7,297 nt of DNA from Desulfuromonadaceae bacterium. Lineage in GTDB: Bacteria; Desulfobacterota; Desulfuromonadia; Geobacterales; Pseudopelobacteraceae. The position numbers and the translations under genes were made by a program. Shown in pieces: positions 1 to 6,971 of this stretch. Each line of letters opens with the position of its first letter. The stretch's first letter is position 1. The notes below the pieces were generated by a model, which was given only the letters and a program-made list of their open reading frames with translations, searched no databases and was not told where the DNA came from. Location: NCBI GenBank assembly GCA_028686145.1, contig JAQUCQ010000167.1, forward strand, positions 1-7,297. The letters are read 5' to 3'.

Positions 1-3000
1 ATGCTGTTCTTTCCTGCGTTGCACAAGAAAATACAGGATCGGAATGGTGATCTGGGACAGAGTTGTCGCTGCAATCTCGCCACACATCAGGGCAATGGCC
101 AGACCCTGGAAAATCGGATCAAACAGGATCACAAAACTTCCCACCACGACTGCTGCGGCCGTTAATAACATGGGGCGGAAGCGCACGGCTCCCGCTTCAA
201 TGATCGCCTCATCCAGCGGCAGCCCTTCATTCCTTCGTAATACTGCAAAATCTATAAGAATTATTGAGTTACGAACAATAATCCCGGCCAGGGCGATAAA
301 ACCGATCATGCTGGTGGCGGTAAAGAAGGCTCCAAACAGGGCATGCCCCGGAAGGATACCGATAAGTGTCAGCGGTATCGGAGCCATAATAACCAACGGC
401 GTAGTAAAATCTCGGAACCAGGCAACTACCAGAATATAAATCAATACCATGACCGCTCCGAAAGCAATCCCCAGATCACGGAACACTTCATAGGTAATAT
501 GCCATTCGCCATCCCACTTCATGCCGAGATGATCTTCGCTCCAGGGCTGACGTGAAGCCAGGACTTCGATCTTACGGCCATCCGGCGAATGGATGGTATC
601 AATCTCTTTCTGCATATTCAGAATTGCATAGACCGGGGCTTCGATTTTTCCAGCCACATCACCAATCACGTAAATGACGTTTTTGAGGTTTTTACGGTAC
701 AGAGTTTTTGCCTCAATGCCGGTACTGATGCGAACAAGCTGTGATAGCGGTATGTTTCCCTTCGCTCCGGTTACATAAATTGAAGACAATGCTGCTATGG
801 AGCTTCGCTGGCCAGCGGGAAGACGAAGATTGATCGCCACCGCCTCTTTCTCTTTTGGAACATGTAATAGTCCGGCATCCTGGCCATTCAAAGCTATGTG
901 CAATGTTTTGGCGACGTCATCCACGGCAACGCCGGAAAGAGCAGCTTTCACGCGATCGACAGTGATATTGAGTTTGGACTGATCATCCTCCCGGTACCAA
1001 TCTACATCAACAACGCCCTCGGTTTTAGCCATGATCGCCTTGACCTTAGCAGCAGCTGCAGCCCGCTCGGCATCGTCCGGACCATAGATCTCAGCCACCA
1101 AGGTTGCCAGCACGGGAGGACCCGGCGGAATTTCGGCAATTTTGACCCGCGCACCGTATTTGTCTGCAATTGACTTTACGATGGGACGGATGCGTTTGGC
1201 AATTTCATGGGATTGATCCGCGCGATCTTCCTTGGGGAGAAGATTGACCTGGATATCCGACATGCTGGACCCTTTACGCAGATAGTAGTGCCGCACGAGT
1301 CCGTTGAAATTGAACGGCGCGCTGGTACCAATATATTCCTGAAAATCCGTTACCTCCGGAACAGCCCGAAGAGCATCTCCCATCTCTCTTGTCATACGGG
1401 TAGTCTGTTCCAACGGAGTGCCATCAGGTGCGTCGATGATAATTTGCAGCTCGTTTTTATTGTCAAACGGGAGCATTTTAACCGTGACTGCTTTGAAATA
1501 AAGGAGGGAACATGATGCCAGGAGCAGAAAGACTACACCAGCAAGGAACATCGTCCGGATTTTGGGGTTATGCAGAAACGATCCCATCAAACGCCGATAA
1601 AAGACTGTCAGTTTAGAGACCTTTATTTCATCGGTGGCTTTATAATGTGCTTCTCCTCTCATAAAACGGAAGGCAAAATATGGAGTAACAATAAAGGCAA
1701 TAAACATGGAGATCAGCATTGCCGTGCTGGCTCCGACCGGGATCGGACGCATGTACGGGCCCATCAGGCCGCCCACAAAACCCATCGGCATTACTGACGC
1801 GATGACAGCAAACGTGGCAAGAATCGTTGGATTACCTACTTCGTCCACCGCTCTTATGGCTGCTTCCAATGGATCCATCATCTTTGTGGTGAAAAAACGG
1901 TGGATATTTTCCACAACAACAATCGCATCATCCACCAAAATGCCAATTGAAAAAATAAGCGCAAACAGGGTAATTCGATTGAGTGTATACCCAATCAGAT
2001 AGATTACCAGCAACGTCAATGCCAGAGTGACCGGGATTGCGATTGCTGCCACCGCTCCTGCGCGCCACCCCATAAAGAGGGCGATCAGAATGGAAACTGA
2101 GATGGCGGCAAGGAACATATGGAACAACAGCTCATTGTTTTTTTCGCGGGCTGTATCACCATAATTACGGGTAATTGTCACCTGGACATCTGAAGGGATT
2201 ATTTTCCCCTTCATGAACTCTATCTTTTTCAGCAAGTCGTCAGTAATCCAGGTGGCATTTGCCCCCTTCCGTTTGGCAACGGCAATAGTTACCGCAGCAT
2301 AATCCTCCTTTGGATTACCTGAGATTTTCTTCTCCGCAGCCCCCGGCCCCATTCCAAAAAAGACATAATCCTCCGGGGCACTGAGGCTGTCCTCTATAGT
2401 GGCGACATCCGACAAATATACCGGTTTGCCGCTATAAACGCCGACCACCACACGCTTGACTGCATCGGCATTTTCAAGAAAATCACCGGTCTGCACCAAC
2501 ACGGCCTTGTTGTCGCTTGAATAACTGCCCGATGGCAGGGATGCATTCCCTTTTTGCAGGGCACCTGCTACTTGTAACGGTGAAAGGCCAAATCCGGCAA
2601 GACGCGGTGCATCCAGGATGACACGCACTTGTCGTGAGAAGCCACCAGTTATTGTCGTTTCAGCAGTATTTTCACTCTTCTTCAATTCGTCGGCGACTTC
2701 ATGCGCCAACGTCCGCAAAGTGCCATGGTCATAACGGTCCGACCAGAGCGTTACGGCGAAGATAGGAACATCATCGATGGACTTCGGCACCACCAGGGGC
2801 TCTAATGCACCGGGAGGGAGCAGCGGACGGCTGCTCATTACTTTGTTATAAAGTTTGACCAGCGACTCTTCCATCGGCTGGCCAACCTGATAGCGAACCG
2901 TAATGATCCCCATACCGGGACGACTCATGGAATAGAGATATTCGACCCCCTTTATCTCCCACAGTTTGGATTCAAAGGGCTTTACCACCCGTTCCTGAAC

Positions 3001-3192
3001 TTCTTTCGGAGAAGAGCCAGGCATGGGAAGATAGATATCCACCATCGGCACCACAATCTGTGGTTCCTCCTCACGGGGAGTCATTTTTATTGCAAAGAAG
3101 CCGAGCAGCAGTGAAGCTCCCACAATCAAGGGGGTCAGCTTGGAATTGATGAAAGCGTGGGCTATTTTGCCGGCAAAACCGAGGTTATCCAT
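1..3192 (-). CDS. RND-family efflux pump, inner-membrane permease subunit (C-terminus cut by window edge)
   Basis: Proton-driven inner-membrane transporter of a tripartite efflux complex. I translated 1064 codons from the ATG at 3190-3192 to base 1 without a stop. RND pumps are about 1030-1090 residues, and the last visible residues (ILYFLVQRRKEQH) match the basic tail after TM12, so little is missing. TM1 is near residues 18-36, TM2 to TM4 near 357-430, and further hydrophobic blocks complete the usual 12-helix duplicated plan with two large periplasmic loops. TM4 carries GILVDDAIVVVEN with D421 and D422, equivalent to the proton-relay aspartates D407/D408 of AcrB, as in HAE (drug/amphiphile) pumps. 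TM10 reads AGIIVRNSIILIDFA, with R974 where AcrB has K940. The start lies three bases after the adaptor stop, with a weak GGTGG Shine-Dalgarno, so translation is probably coupled. Substrate is unknown; metal-type CzcA/CusA is unlikely given the paired aspartates. Confidence 0.95.
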   Translation of the reverse strand, partial: MDNLGFAGKIAHAFINSKLTPLIVGASLLLGFFAIKMTPREEEPQIVVPMVDIYLPMPGSSPKEVQERVVKPFESKLWEIKGVEYLYSMSRPGMGIITVRYQVGQPMEESLVKLYNKVMSSRPLLPPGALEPLVVPKSIDDVPIFAVTLWSDRYDHGTLRTLAHEVADELKKSENTAETTITGGFSRQVRVILDAPRLAGFGLSPLQVAGALQKGNASLPSGSYSSDNKAVLVQTGDFLENADAVKRVVVGVYSGKPVYLSDVATIEDSLSAPEDYVFFGMGPGAAEKKISGNPKEDYAAVTIAVAKRKGANATWITDDLLKKIEFMKGKIIPSDVQVTITRNYGDTAREKNNELLFHMFLAAISVSILIALFMGWRAGAVAAIAIPVTLALTLLVIYLIGYTLNRITLFALIFSIGILVDDAIVVVENIHRFFTTKMMDPLEAAIRAVDEVGNPTILATFAVIASVMPMGFVGGLMGPYMRPIPVGASTAMLISMFIAFIVTPYFAFRFMRGEAHYKATDEIKVSKLTVFYRRLMGSFLHNPKIRTMFLAGVVFLLLASCSLLYFKAVTVKMLPFDNKNELQIIIDAPDGTPLEQTTRMTREMGDALRAVPEVTDFQEYIGTSAPFNFNGLVRHYYLRKGSSMSDIQVNLLPKEDRADQSHEIAKRIRPIVKSIADKYGARVKIAEIPPGPPVLATLVAEIYGPDDAERAAAAAKVKAIMAKTEGVVDVDWYREDDQSKLNITVDRVKAALSGVAVDDVAKTLHIALNGQDAGLLHVPKEKEAVAINLRLPAGQRSSIAALSSIYVTGAKGNIPLSQLVRISTGIEAKTLYRKNLKNVIYVIGDVAGKIEAPVYAILNMQKEIDTIHSPDGRKIEVLASRQPWSEDHLGMKWDGEWHITYEVFRDLGIAFGAVMVLIYILVVAWFRDFTTPLVIMAPIPLTLIGILPGHALFGAFFTATSMIGFIALAGIIVRNSIILIDFAVLRRNEGLPLDEAIIEAGAVRFRPMLLTAAAVVVGSFVILFDPIFQGLAIALMCGEIAATTLSQITIPILYFLVQRRKEQH

Positions 3193-3195
3193 GGT

Positions 3196-4311
3196 CTATT
3201 CCACCCGTGCCCCTTCGGTGACCTTCTCTACACCAGAGACAATCACTCGATCTCCATCCGACAAACCGGCAAGAATCTCCACCCGGTCGCCTGTCTGTCG
3301 GCCGACTTTTACAATCCGCATACGGGCAGTATTTTCCTTGCCCACTGTCCACACAGAAGATAGTGCACCATGGTCCATAACGGCATTTTTCGGTACGGTA
3401 ATACCGTTTACGGTCGTCCCGAGATTAACTGCGCCGCGGCCAAACATGCCGGACTTCAATCCCTTCTGGTTCAAAGCGATTTTGGCAATGACAGTACGGC
3501 TCCCCGGATCGGCTGTCGGGACAATTTCGGCGATCCGGGCGGGAAACGAACGGCCAATTGAATCCAGTGTCACCTGCAGCTGTGATCCCGGTTTGACCTT
3601 GTTCGAAATATTCTCCGGCAGCGCCAGCTCTAATTGATAGCTCCCTTCATCTTCTATGGTCATAAGCGGCTGCCCCGGGAAAACCGATGCCCCCAAATCA
3701 GCTTGTTTACTGGCAATAACACCAGAAATAGGTGCCGTGATGCGCGTGTAATCAGACATCGTAGTGGCAGCCTTTGCCCCCTCTTGAGCCTGTTTAAGCC
3801 GTGACACGGCACGTGCTGCACCTTGTGCCGCCATATCTTTCTCGGTCTGCTTGACATCAAATTCCTGCGGACTGACTGCCTGCTCTTTGAACAGATTCTG
3901 ATAGCGGGCAAAGGTCGTGTCGGCTAGTTTTTTCCTGGACAGGGCCTCGTCCAGCCCGCGCCGTGCCTCATCAACAGCGGCTGTGGCTACTGCGGCATTG
4001 GCCTGGTTTTCCTGGGCATTCAGCTGTGCCAGCAGTTGCCCCTTGTGTACCCGGTCGCCTTCACGGACACGAAGCACATTAATGCTGCCGGGAATACGGG
4101 TCGAGACAACAGCACTGATGCGAGCACGTACACTCCCGACAACTTCCAGCATTTCAGGTACGGCAACGCTCTTGATGGTTTCCAGAGACACACCCTTGAC
4201 AACCGCAACCGGCGCATTTTCGGCTGTAGCGGCATCATGTTTCTTTGAGCATCCTGCGGTAGAAAGTGCAGCAGTCAGCACGATCATCGCAAGCAGTAGA
4301 TAATTCCTCAT
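3196..4311 (-). CDS. RND efflux periplasmic adaptor (membrane fusion protein), lipoprotein
   Basis: Links the inner-membrane RND pump to the outer-membrane channel. The 371-residue product starts with a lipoprotein signal peptide: hydrophobic residues 4-16, then lipobox STAGC with lipidated Cys21, as in AcrA/MexA. The first lipoyl half is near 64-98 (GSINVLRVREGDRVHKGQLL). An Ala/Gln/Glu-rich alpha-hairpin follows at about 100-183. The second lipoyl half is near 188-220 (ITAPISGVIAS). A beta-barrel spans roughly 226-298 and contains the typical GMFGRGAV segment, and a membrane-proximal domain ends with LSDGDRVIVSG near 350-360. Length is normal for the family. The ATG overlaps the stop of the upstream gene (ATGA), and AAGGAG at 4320-4325 lies 8 bases upstream, so the start is well supported. 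It is the middle gene of a three-gene efflux operon. Confidence 0.95.
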   Translation of the reverse strand: MRNYLLLAMIVLTAALSTAGCSKKHDAATAENAPVAVVKGVSLETIKSVAVPEMLEVVGSVRARISAVVSTRIPGSINVLRVREGDRVHKGQLLAQLNAQENQANAAVATAAVDEARRGLDEALSRKKLADTTFARYQNLFKEQAVSPQEFDVKQTEKDMAAQGAARAVSRLKQAQEGAKAATTMSDYTRITAPISGVIASKQADLGASVFPGQPLMTIEDEGSYQLELALPENISNKVKPGSQLQVTLDSIGRSFPARIAEIVPTADPGSRTVIAKIALNQKGLKSGMFGRGAVNLGTTVNGITVPKNAVMDHGALSSVWTVGKENTARMRIVKVGRQTGDRVEILAGLSDGDRVIVSGVEKVTEGARVE

Positions 4312-5648
4312 TTAAGCATCTCCTTCACAAATGTTCCCGTCATGTAATAAACCTGGCCACCCGCCAGAGCATACCCTGCCTCGGTTTCCACGAGATTTGC
4401 CCGGGCCTGGTTAAGCGCCGTCTGGGCGTCAAGTAATTCAACCAGTGTTGATAATGAATTTTCATAGCGTTTTCTCAGGAGCCTGACCGTCTCTTCGGCA
4501 TCCACGACCGCATGCCTGGCAACTTCAAGGCGCTTACCCGCCTCATCCCGTCGAAGATAACTTTCCTTAAGTTGATAGCGGACATTCTTTGTAGTCGATT
4601 CCAGCATCTCACGTGCTGCCGCTTGACCGGCTAGGGCCTGTTTACGCTCGCTGTTGGTGCGGAACCCGTCAAACAGCTGCCATTTGAGCGAAACTCCTGC
4701 GCTCCAGGCATCATGGTCCGAGGTAAAAGGAGCATCTTTAGCATTCAACTGGTATGAGGCAAATGCTCCCACAGTCGGTAGATAACCACTCCAGGCTAGC
4801 TTGAGTGCGGCTCCTGATTTTTCAAGATCGGTATAAGACTGCTTGATTTCAGTCCGGTTATCAAGAGCTTCCCTGATGACCTGATCATTTATGGCAGGAA
4901 CCATAATGCTGTCCGAAAACCCTGAGATCTCATAGACACTGTTATCAGGCAGACCGATCAACAGAGCCAGTTTCATCTTGGCAAGCGTCAGGTTATCCTG
5001 AGCGGCGATATGCTGTTGCTCAACCATTGAAAAGTGAGTGCGGGAGCGCAGTTCATCCGAACGAAGGCCGACTCCGGCAGATGTCCTGACCGTTGCAAGC
5101 CGCATATTTTCCCGGGCATCGGCAACAGCTTTATCGGCGGCCTTGAGCTGAGCCGCGGCCTTCTGTACTTCAAGATACGTATAAAAAGTCTGAAAGGCAA
5201 TACCCTGACGGGCTGCTTCCAGTTGCAGTTCCGACTTCTGTGCATCCTTGACGGCCATGTCCTTAAGCGGAGAGAGTGAAGGAGCAAACAGCGGCTGCTG
5301 AATCGACAGGACGGTTTTAAAGTCATGTTGCGCGGAGGGGTTGTTGAGGTTGCTGATCAGGAAATCATTGTTAGTAAAGCGTCCCTCATTGAGCTTCATC
5401 ATAAACGTATTAACCGGCGAGTTGGATGCAGCCAAAGTTTCCTCAAACGCCACCGCCGGCAGATAATGGGAATTAGCACTATTTACCCCCTGACGGGCGG
5501 CATGAGACGTATAACGGGCAGCCTTGATCTGATTGTTGTTTTCAAGTGCCATATTCATGGCATCCCTGAGCGAGAGTTTCAATGGCTCTGCTTCAACGGC
5601 AGCAACGGTACACAGCAACACCGCACCCGTAATTAATAAACGATACAT
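4308..5648 (-). CDS. TolC-like outer-membrane efflux protein (outer membrane factor)
   Basis: Forms the trimeric outer-membrane and periplasmic exit duct of the efflux complex. The 446-residue product has a Sec signal peptide (hydrophobic residues 4-17, likely cleaved after AVEA at residue 20). Two OEP repeats follow, at about 26-230 and 258-436. Each is mostly long amphipathic helix rich in Ala, Gln, Glu and Arg. Hallmarks of the family include SLRDAMNMALENN near 26-38, SAGVGLRSDEL at 190-200 and a RYENSLSTLVELLDAQTALN stretch near 395-413, the last two occupying equivalent places in the two repeats. There is no lipobox, so it is TolC-like rather than an OprM/CusC-type lipoprotein. GGAGG at 5655-5659 lies 6 bases before the ATG. 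It is the first gene of the operon and its stop overlaps the adaptor start by 4 bp. Confidence 0.94.
   Translation of the reverse strand: MYRLLITGAVLLCTVAAVEAEPLKLSLRDAMNMALENNNQIKAARYTSHAARQGVNSANSHYLPAVAFEETLAASNSPVNTFMMKLNEGRFTNNDFLISNLNNPSAQHDFKTVLSIQQPLFAPSLSPLKDMAVKDAQKSELQLEAARQGIAFQTFYTYLEVQKAAAQLKAADKAVADARENMRLATVRTSAGVGLRSDELRSRTHFSMVEQQHIAAQDNLTLAKMKLALLIGLPDNSVYEISGFSDSIMVPAINDQVIREALDNRTEIKQSYTDLEKSGAALKLAWSGYLPTVGAFASYQLNAKDAPFTSDHDAWSAGVSLKWQLFDGFRTNSERKQALAGQAAAREMLESTTKNVRYQLKESYLRRDEAGKRLEVARHAVVDAEETVRLLRKRYENSLSTLVELLDAQTALNQARANLVETEAGYALAGGQVYYMTGTFVKEMLK
4320..4325 (-). promoter_or_regulatory. Ribosome binding site of the efflux adaptor gene
   Basis: AAGGAG lies inside the last codons of the TolC-like gene, 8 bases before the adaptor ATG at 4309-4311. 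With the ATGA stop/start overlap it supports translational coupling and fixes the adaptor start. Confidence 0.8.
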
Positions 5649-5652
5649 AACA

Positions 5653-5659
5653 CCCCTCC
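5653..5659 (-). promoter_or_regulatory. Ribosome binding site of the TolC-like gene
   Basis: GGAGGGG on the minus strand; its GGAGG core ends 6 bases before the ATG at 5646-5648. It is a strong Shine-Dalgarno and decides this start. Confidence 0.82.
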
Positions 5660-5674
5660 AAACAATTATACATT

Positions 5675-5704
5675 TATATATATATTAATAACCTAATGTG
5701 TCAA
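5675..5704 (-). promoter_or_regulatory. Candidate sigma-70 promoter of the efflux operon
   Basis: A perfect -35 box TTGACA (5699-5704) is followed after 18 bases by TATATA (5675-5680). A 16-base spacing to an overlapping TATATA is also possible, because the stretch is an alternating AT run. The predicted transcript would start about 20 bases before the ribosome binding site, giving a short leader. The -35 box sits inside GTGTTGACAC (5698-5707), which has 4-bp inverted arms; that is too short to call an operator. The surrounding DNA is strongly AT-rich, as expected of a promoter. This is a consensus match read by eye, not a demonstrated start site. Confidence 0.6.
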
Positions 5705-5805
5705 CACCTATTTTATAATTTCATATCAACCTGACATATCTTCAGTGCACCAATATCGAAGAAAGCAAGACGATTCCGAGTAACCAATCATTTTAATATA
5801 CTATT

Positions 5806-5833
5806 ATTTTACAAGAAGTTTCTCTTTCGTCAA
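5806..5833 (-). promoter_or_regulatory. Possible second, distal promoter upstream of the efflux operon
   Basis: TTGACG (5828-5833) and TAAAAT (5806-5811) are separated by 16 bases on the minus strand. Each matches the sigma-70 consensus at five of six positions. A transcript from here would carry a leader of about 150 bases before the TolC-like gene, with no convincing ORF in it. The -35 box overlaps the hairpin at 5823-5844. AT-rich DNA produces such matches by chance, so confidence is low. Confidence 0.3.
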
Positions 5834-5844
5834 TTGGCGAAAGA
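5823..5844 (-). terminator. Hairpin downstream of the diguanylate cyclase gene, possible weak terminator
   Basis: TCTTTCG (5823-5829) and CGAAAGA (5838-5844) form a 7-bp stem, extended inward by a G-T wobble pair and a C-G pair around an AATT loop. It lies about 75 bases after the diguanylate cyclase stop, where a terminator is expected before the next operon. On the minus strand it is followed by GAAACTTCTTG rather than a clean T run, so intrinsic termination would be weak. It could equally be a regulatory dyad. Confidence 0.3.
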
Positions 5845-5917
5845 AAACATTAAAAGCTTTTTGTTTGATATTGTATATTGAATGATTACATCAAGGAAGG
5901 AGTGATACTTTGATGCT

Positions 5918-6811
5918 TCAGATATTGTTCCGGCCATTACCGGCAAGGTCGTGATCGGGATAGCCGACCACCCGGTTGCGCCCTTCGCGTTTGGCCCAGT
6001 ACATCGCCTTGTCGGCACGTTCCAGCAAAGAATATGCAGTATCATCATCCGGAAGCAGACAGGCGGTGCCGATACTAACCGTCACTCGCAGTTCCGGGAT
6101 CCGGTGTAGGGGGGTTTGCTCCACGGCAGTACGCAGACGTTCTGCAAGTTTATTTGCCTCCACTTCAGGGGTATGAGGCAACAAGATGACAAACTCTTCA
6201 CCGCCGAAACGGGCCAGGACATCAGTCTGACGCAGAGCATCCACCAGTATTTCAGTTAGATGCTGCAGAACAAGGTCACCGACCTGATGCCCCCAGGTAT
6301 CGTTAACCTGCTTGAAATTATCAATATCCACCATCAACATTGCCAGATCAAGCCGATGGCGCTGGGCGCGAAGCACTTCTTCCTGCATTCTGCGATCAAG
6401 ACAACGACGGTTGAATATTCCCAGTAACGGATCAGTAATAGTCTCCTGTTCCAGAACATAAATACGTTTGAGTTCTTGCGTTGTACTATAAGCCAGCAAA
6501 CAGACCAGCAAAACAAAGACGGCACCAAAGAACATGATCACCGCTACCAGCATCTCGGGGGTAGAATAGCGTACCCGATATTTAAGAATAAAGAATCCCA
6601 CATACCCGAAGAAAAACAGCAGAATCATTCCGCCCAGAAGATACCACCGTCTACGGTTGGTTCCCTGAGGCAGCTCATTTCTCAGCTTGCGTACTATAGT
6701 GAGAGAGACGACCAGCAATGCTACCCCACTGAGCAACAATACCGCCATCAGGTCGCTCATACAAAAGCTACCTGCCAGACAGGTCTCAATAGAAGAGGGT
6801 ATCAACGGCAT
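5918..6811 (-). CDS. Membrane-anchored GGEEF diguanylate cyclase
   Basis: Condenses two GTP into cyclic-di-GMP. The 297-residue reading from ATG 6811 has three hydrophobic segments (about 22-40, 56-76 and 86-107). A short coiled linker leads into a GGEEF domain starting at ITDPLLGIFNRR (about 125-136). The domain has VDIDNFKQVND (161-171), the catalytic GGEEF (203-207) and an inhibitory-site RxxD (RQTD, 194-197) exactly five residues before it. TVSIGTA (244-250) and the ADKAMYWAKREGRN tail follow. All key residues are present, so an active, product-inhibited cyclase is expected. No separate sensory domain is visible; the membrane part may sense. An upstream TTG at 6832 would add seven residues but has no ribosome binding site, while GGAG lies 8 bases before ATG 6811. 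ATG 6760 (MSDLMAV, just before TM1) is the main alternative start. Confidence 0.93.
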   Translation of the reverse strand: MPLIPSSIETCLAGSFCMSDLMAVLLLSGVALLVVSLTIVRKLRNELPQGTNRRRWYLLGGMILLFFFGYVGFFILKYRVRYSTPEMLVAVIMFFGAVFVLLVCLLAYSTTQELKRIYVLEQETITDPLLGIFNRRCLDRRMQEEVLRAQRHRLDLAMLMVDIDNFKQVNDTWGHQVGDLVLQHLTEILVDALRQTDVLARFGGEEFVILLPHTPEVEANKLAERLRTAVEQTPLHRIPELRVTVSIGTACLLPDDDTAYSLLERADKAMYWAKREGRNRVVGYPDHDLAGNGRNNI

Positions 6812-6819
6812 GCGGTTTG

Positions 6820-6823
6820 CTCC
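6820..6823 (-). promoter_or_regulatory. Ribosome binding site deciding the diguanylate cyclase start
   Basis: GGAG on the minus strand, 8 bases before ATG 6811. The in-frame TTG at 6832 has only CCCTTATTCC before it, and ATG 6760 has a weaker AGGT 10 bases upstream. This favours 6811. Confidence 0.6.
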
Positions 6824-6875
6824 AATAAACAAGGAATAAGGGAAAAGTAGCGGCTATTTCGGGGGTGGGGAATCA

Positions 6876-6907
6876 ATTAATCAGTAAATATCCATACACT
6901 GATTAAT
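6876..6907. repeat. Perfect inverted repeat (10-bp arms, 12-bp spacer) in the diguanylate cyclase promoter region
   Basis: ATTAATCAGT at 6876-6885 is mirrored exactly by ACTGATTAAT at 6898-6907. The arms are AT-rich and no T run follows on either strand, so it is not a typical terminator. It overlaps the candidate promoter 6891-6920: one arm lies in the spacer, and the -10 box lies in the central gap. That placement is typical of a dimeric regulator operator, though an RNA stem is also possible. Confidence 0.55.
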
Positions 6908-6945
6908 GAGTTGCCGTCAAGGGTTTTCATTGATACTACGTTCAT
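6877..6945 (-). CDS. Possible 22-residue small ORF between the two cyclic-di-GMP genes
   Basis: ATG at 6943-6945 opens 22 codons (starting MNVVSMKTLDGN, ending SVWIFTD) and closes with TAA at 6877-6879. AGGAG at 6956-6960 lies 10 bases upstream, a fair ribosome binding site, and the frame begins 26 bases after the phosphodiesterase stop. The product has no recognised family, signal peptide or clear membrane helix. It might be a leader peptide or a small protein, or simply chance. Its 3' end overlaps the inverted repeat 6876-6907. If the candidate promoter 6891-6920 is real, that transcript would start inside this ORF, so only read-through from upstream could express it. Confidence 0.22.
   Translation of the reverse strand: MNVVSMKTLDGNSLISVWIFTD
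6891..6920 (-). promoter_or_regulatory. Candidate sigma-70 promoter of the diguanylate cyclase gene
   Basis: TTGACG (6915-6920) serves as -35 and TATGGA (6891-6896) as -10, with an 18-base spacer. The -35 box is good (five of six) and the -10 box is weak (three of six), which would suit an activated or repressed promoter. The transcript would have a leader of roughly 70 bases before ATG 6811. Read by eye; no experimental support. Confidence 0.35.
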
Positions 6946-6970
6946 TCGCTGTTATCTCCTGTACGTAGTA
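6934..6970. repeat. Inverted repeat just after the HD-GYP gene (8-bp arms)
   Basis: TACTACGT (6934-6941) and ACGTAGTA (6963-6970) are exact inverted copies separated by 21 bases. The dyad starts two bases after the phosphodiesterase stop. No T run follows on the minus strand, so an intrinsic terminator is unlikely. The gap between the arms contains both the AGGAG and the ATG of the possible small ORF. Confidence 0.4.
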
Positions 6971-6971
6971 G

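Noticed and set aside
44..439. A 131-codon plus-strand open frame at the low-coordinate end.
   Set aside because: It is antisense to the RND pump C-terminal half, whose translation is uninterrupted and clearly homologous to transporters.
1..3192. Assignment of the pump as a heavy-metal (CzcA/CusA) RND transporter.
   Set aside because: TM4 has the paired aspartates DDAIVVVEN of drug-type pumps, not the metal-type motif, and I see no His/Met-rich region suggesting metal transport.
3140..3637. A 165-codon open frame on the plus strand, opposite the adaptor and the start of the pump.
   Set aside because: It lies antisense to two well-supported genes, has no recognisable domain, and is rich in Pro, Ser, Thr and Arg as expected from reversed codons.
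3917..4303. A 128-codon plus-strand open frame opposite the adaptor alpha-hairpin.
   Set aside because: Low-complexity Ala/Ser/Arg composition mirrors the Ala-rich helical coding strand; it is a shadow frame.
5673..5690. Alternating TA run as a microsatellite or phase-variation tract.
   Set aside because: The alternating part is only about 11 bases and is explained by the promoter -10 region; no sign of slippage-dependent coding or spacing is visible.
6876..6907. The 10-bp inverted repeat as an intrinsic terminator of the HD-GYP gene.
   Set aside because: The stem is AT-rich and neither strand has a T run after it.
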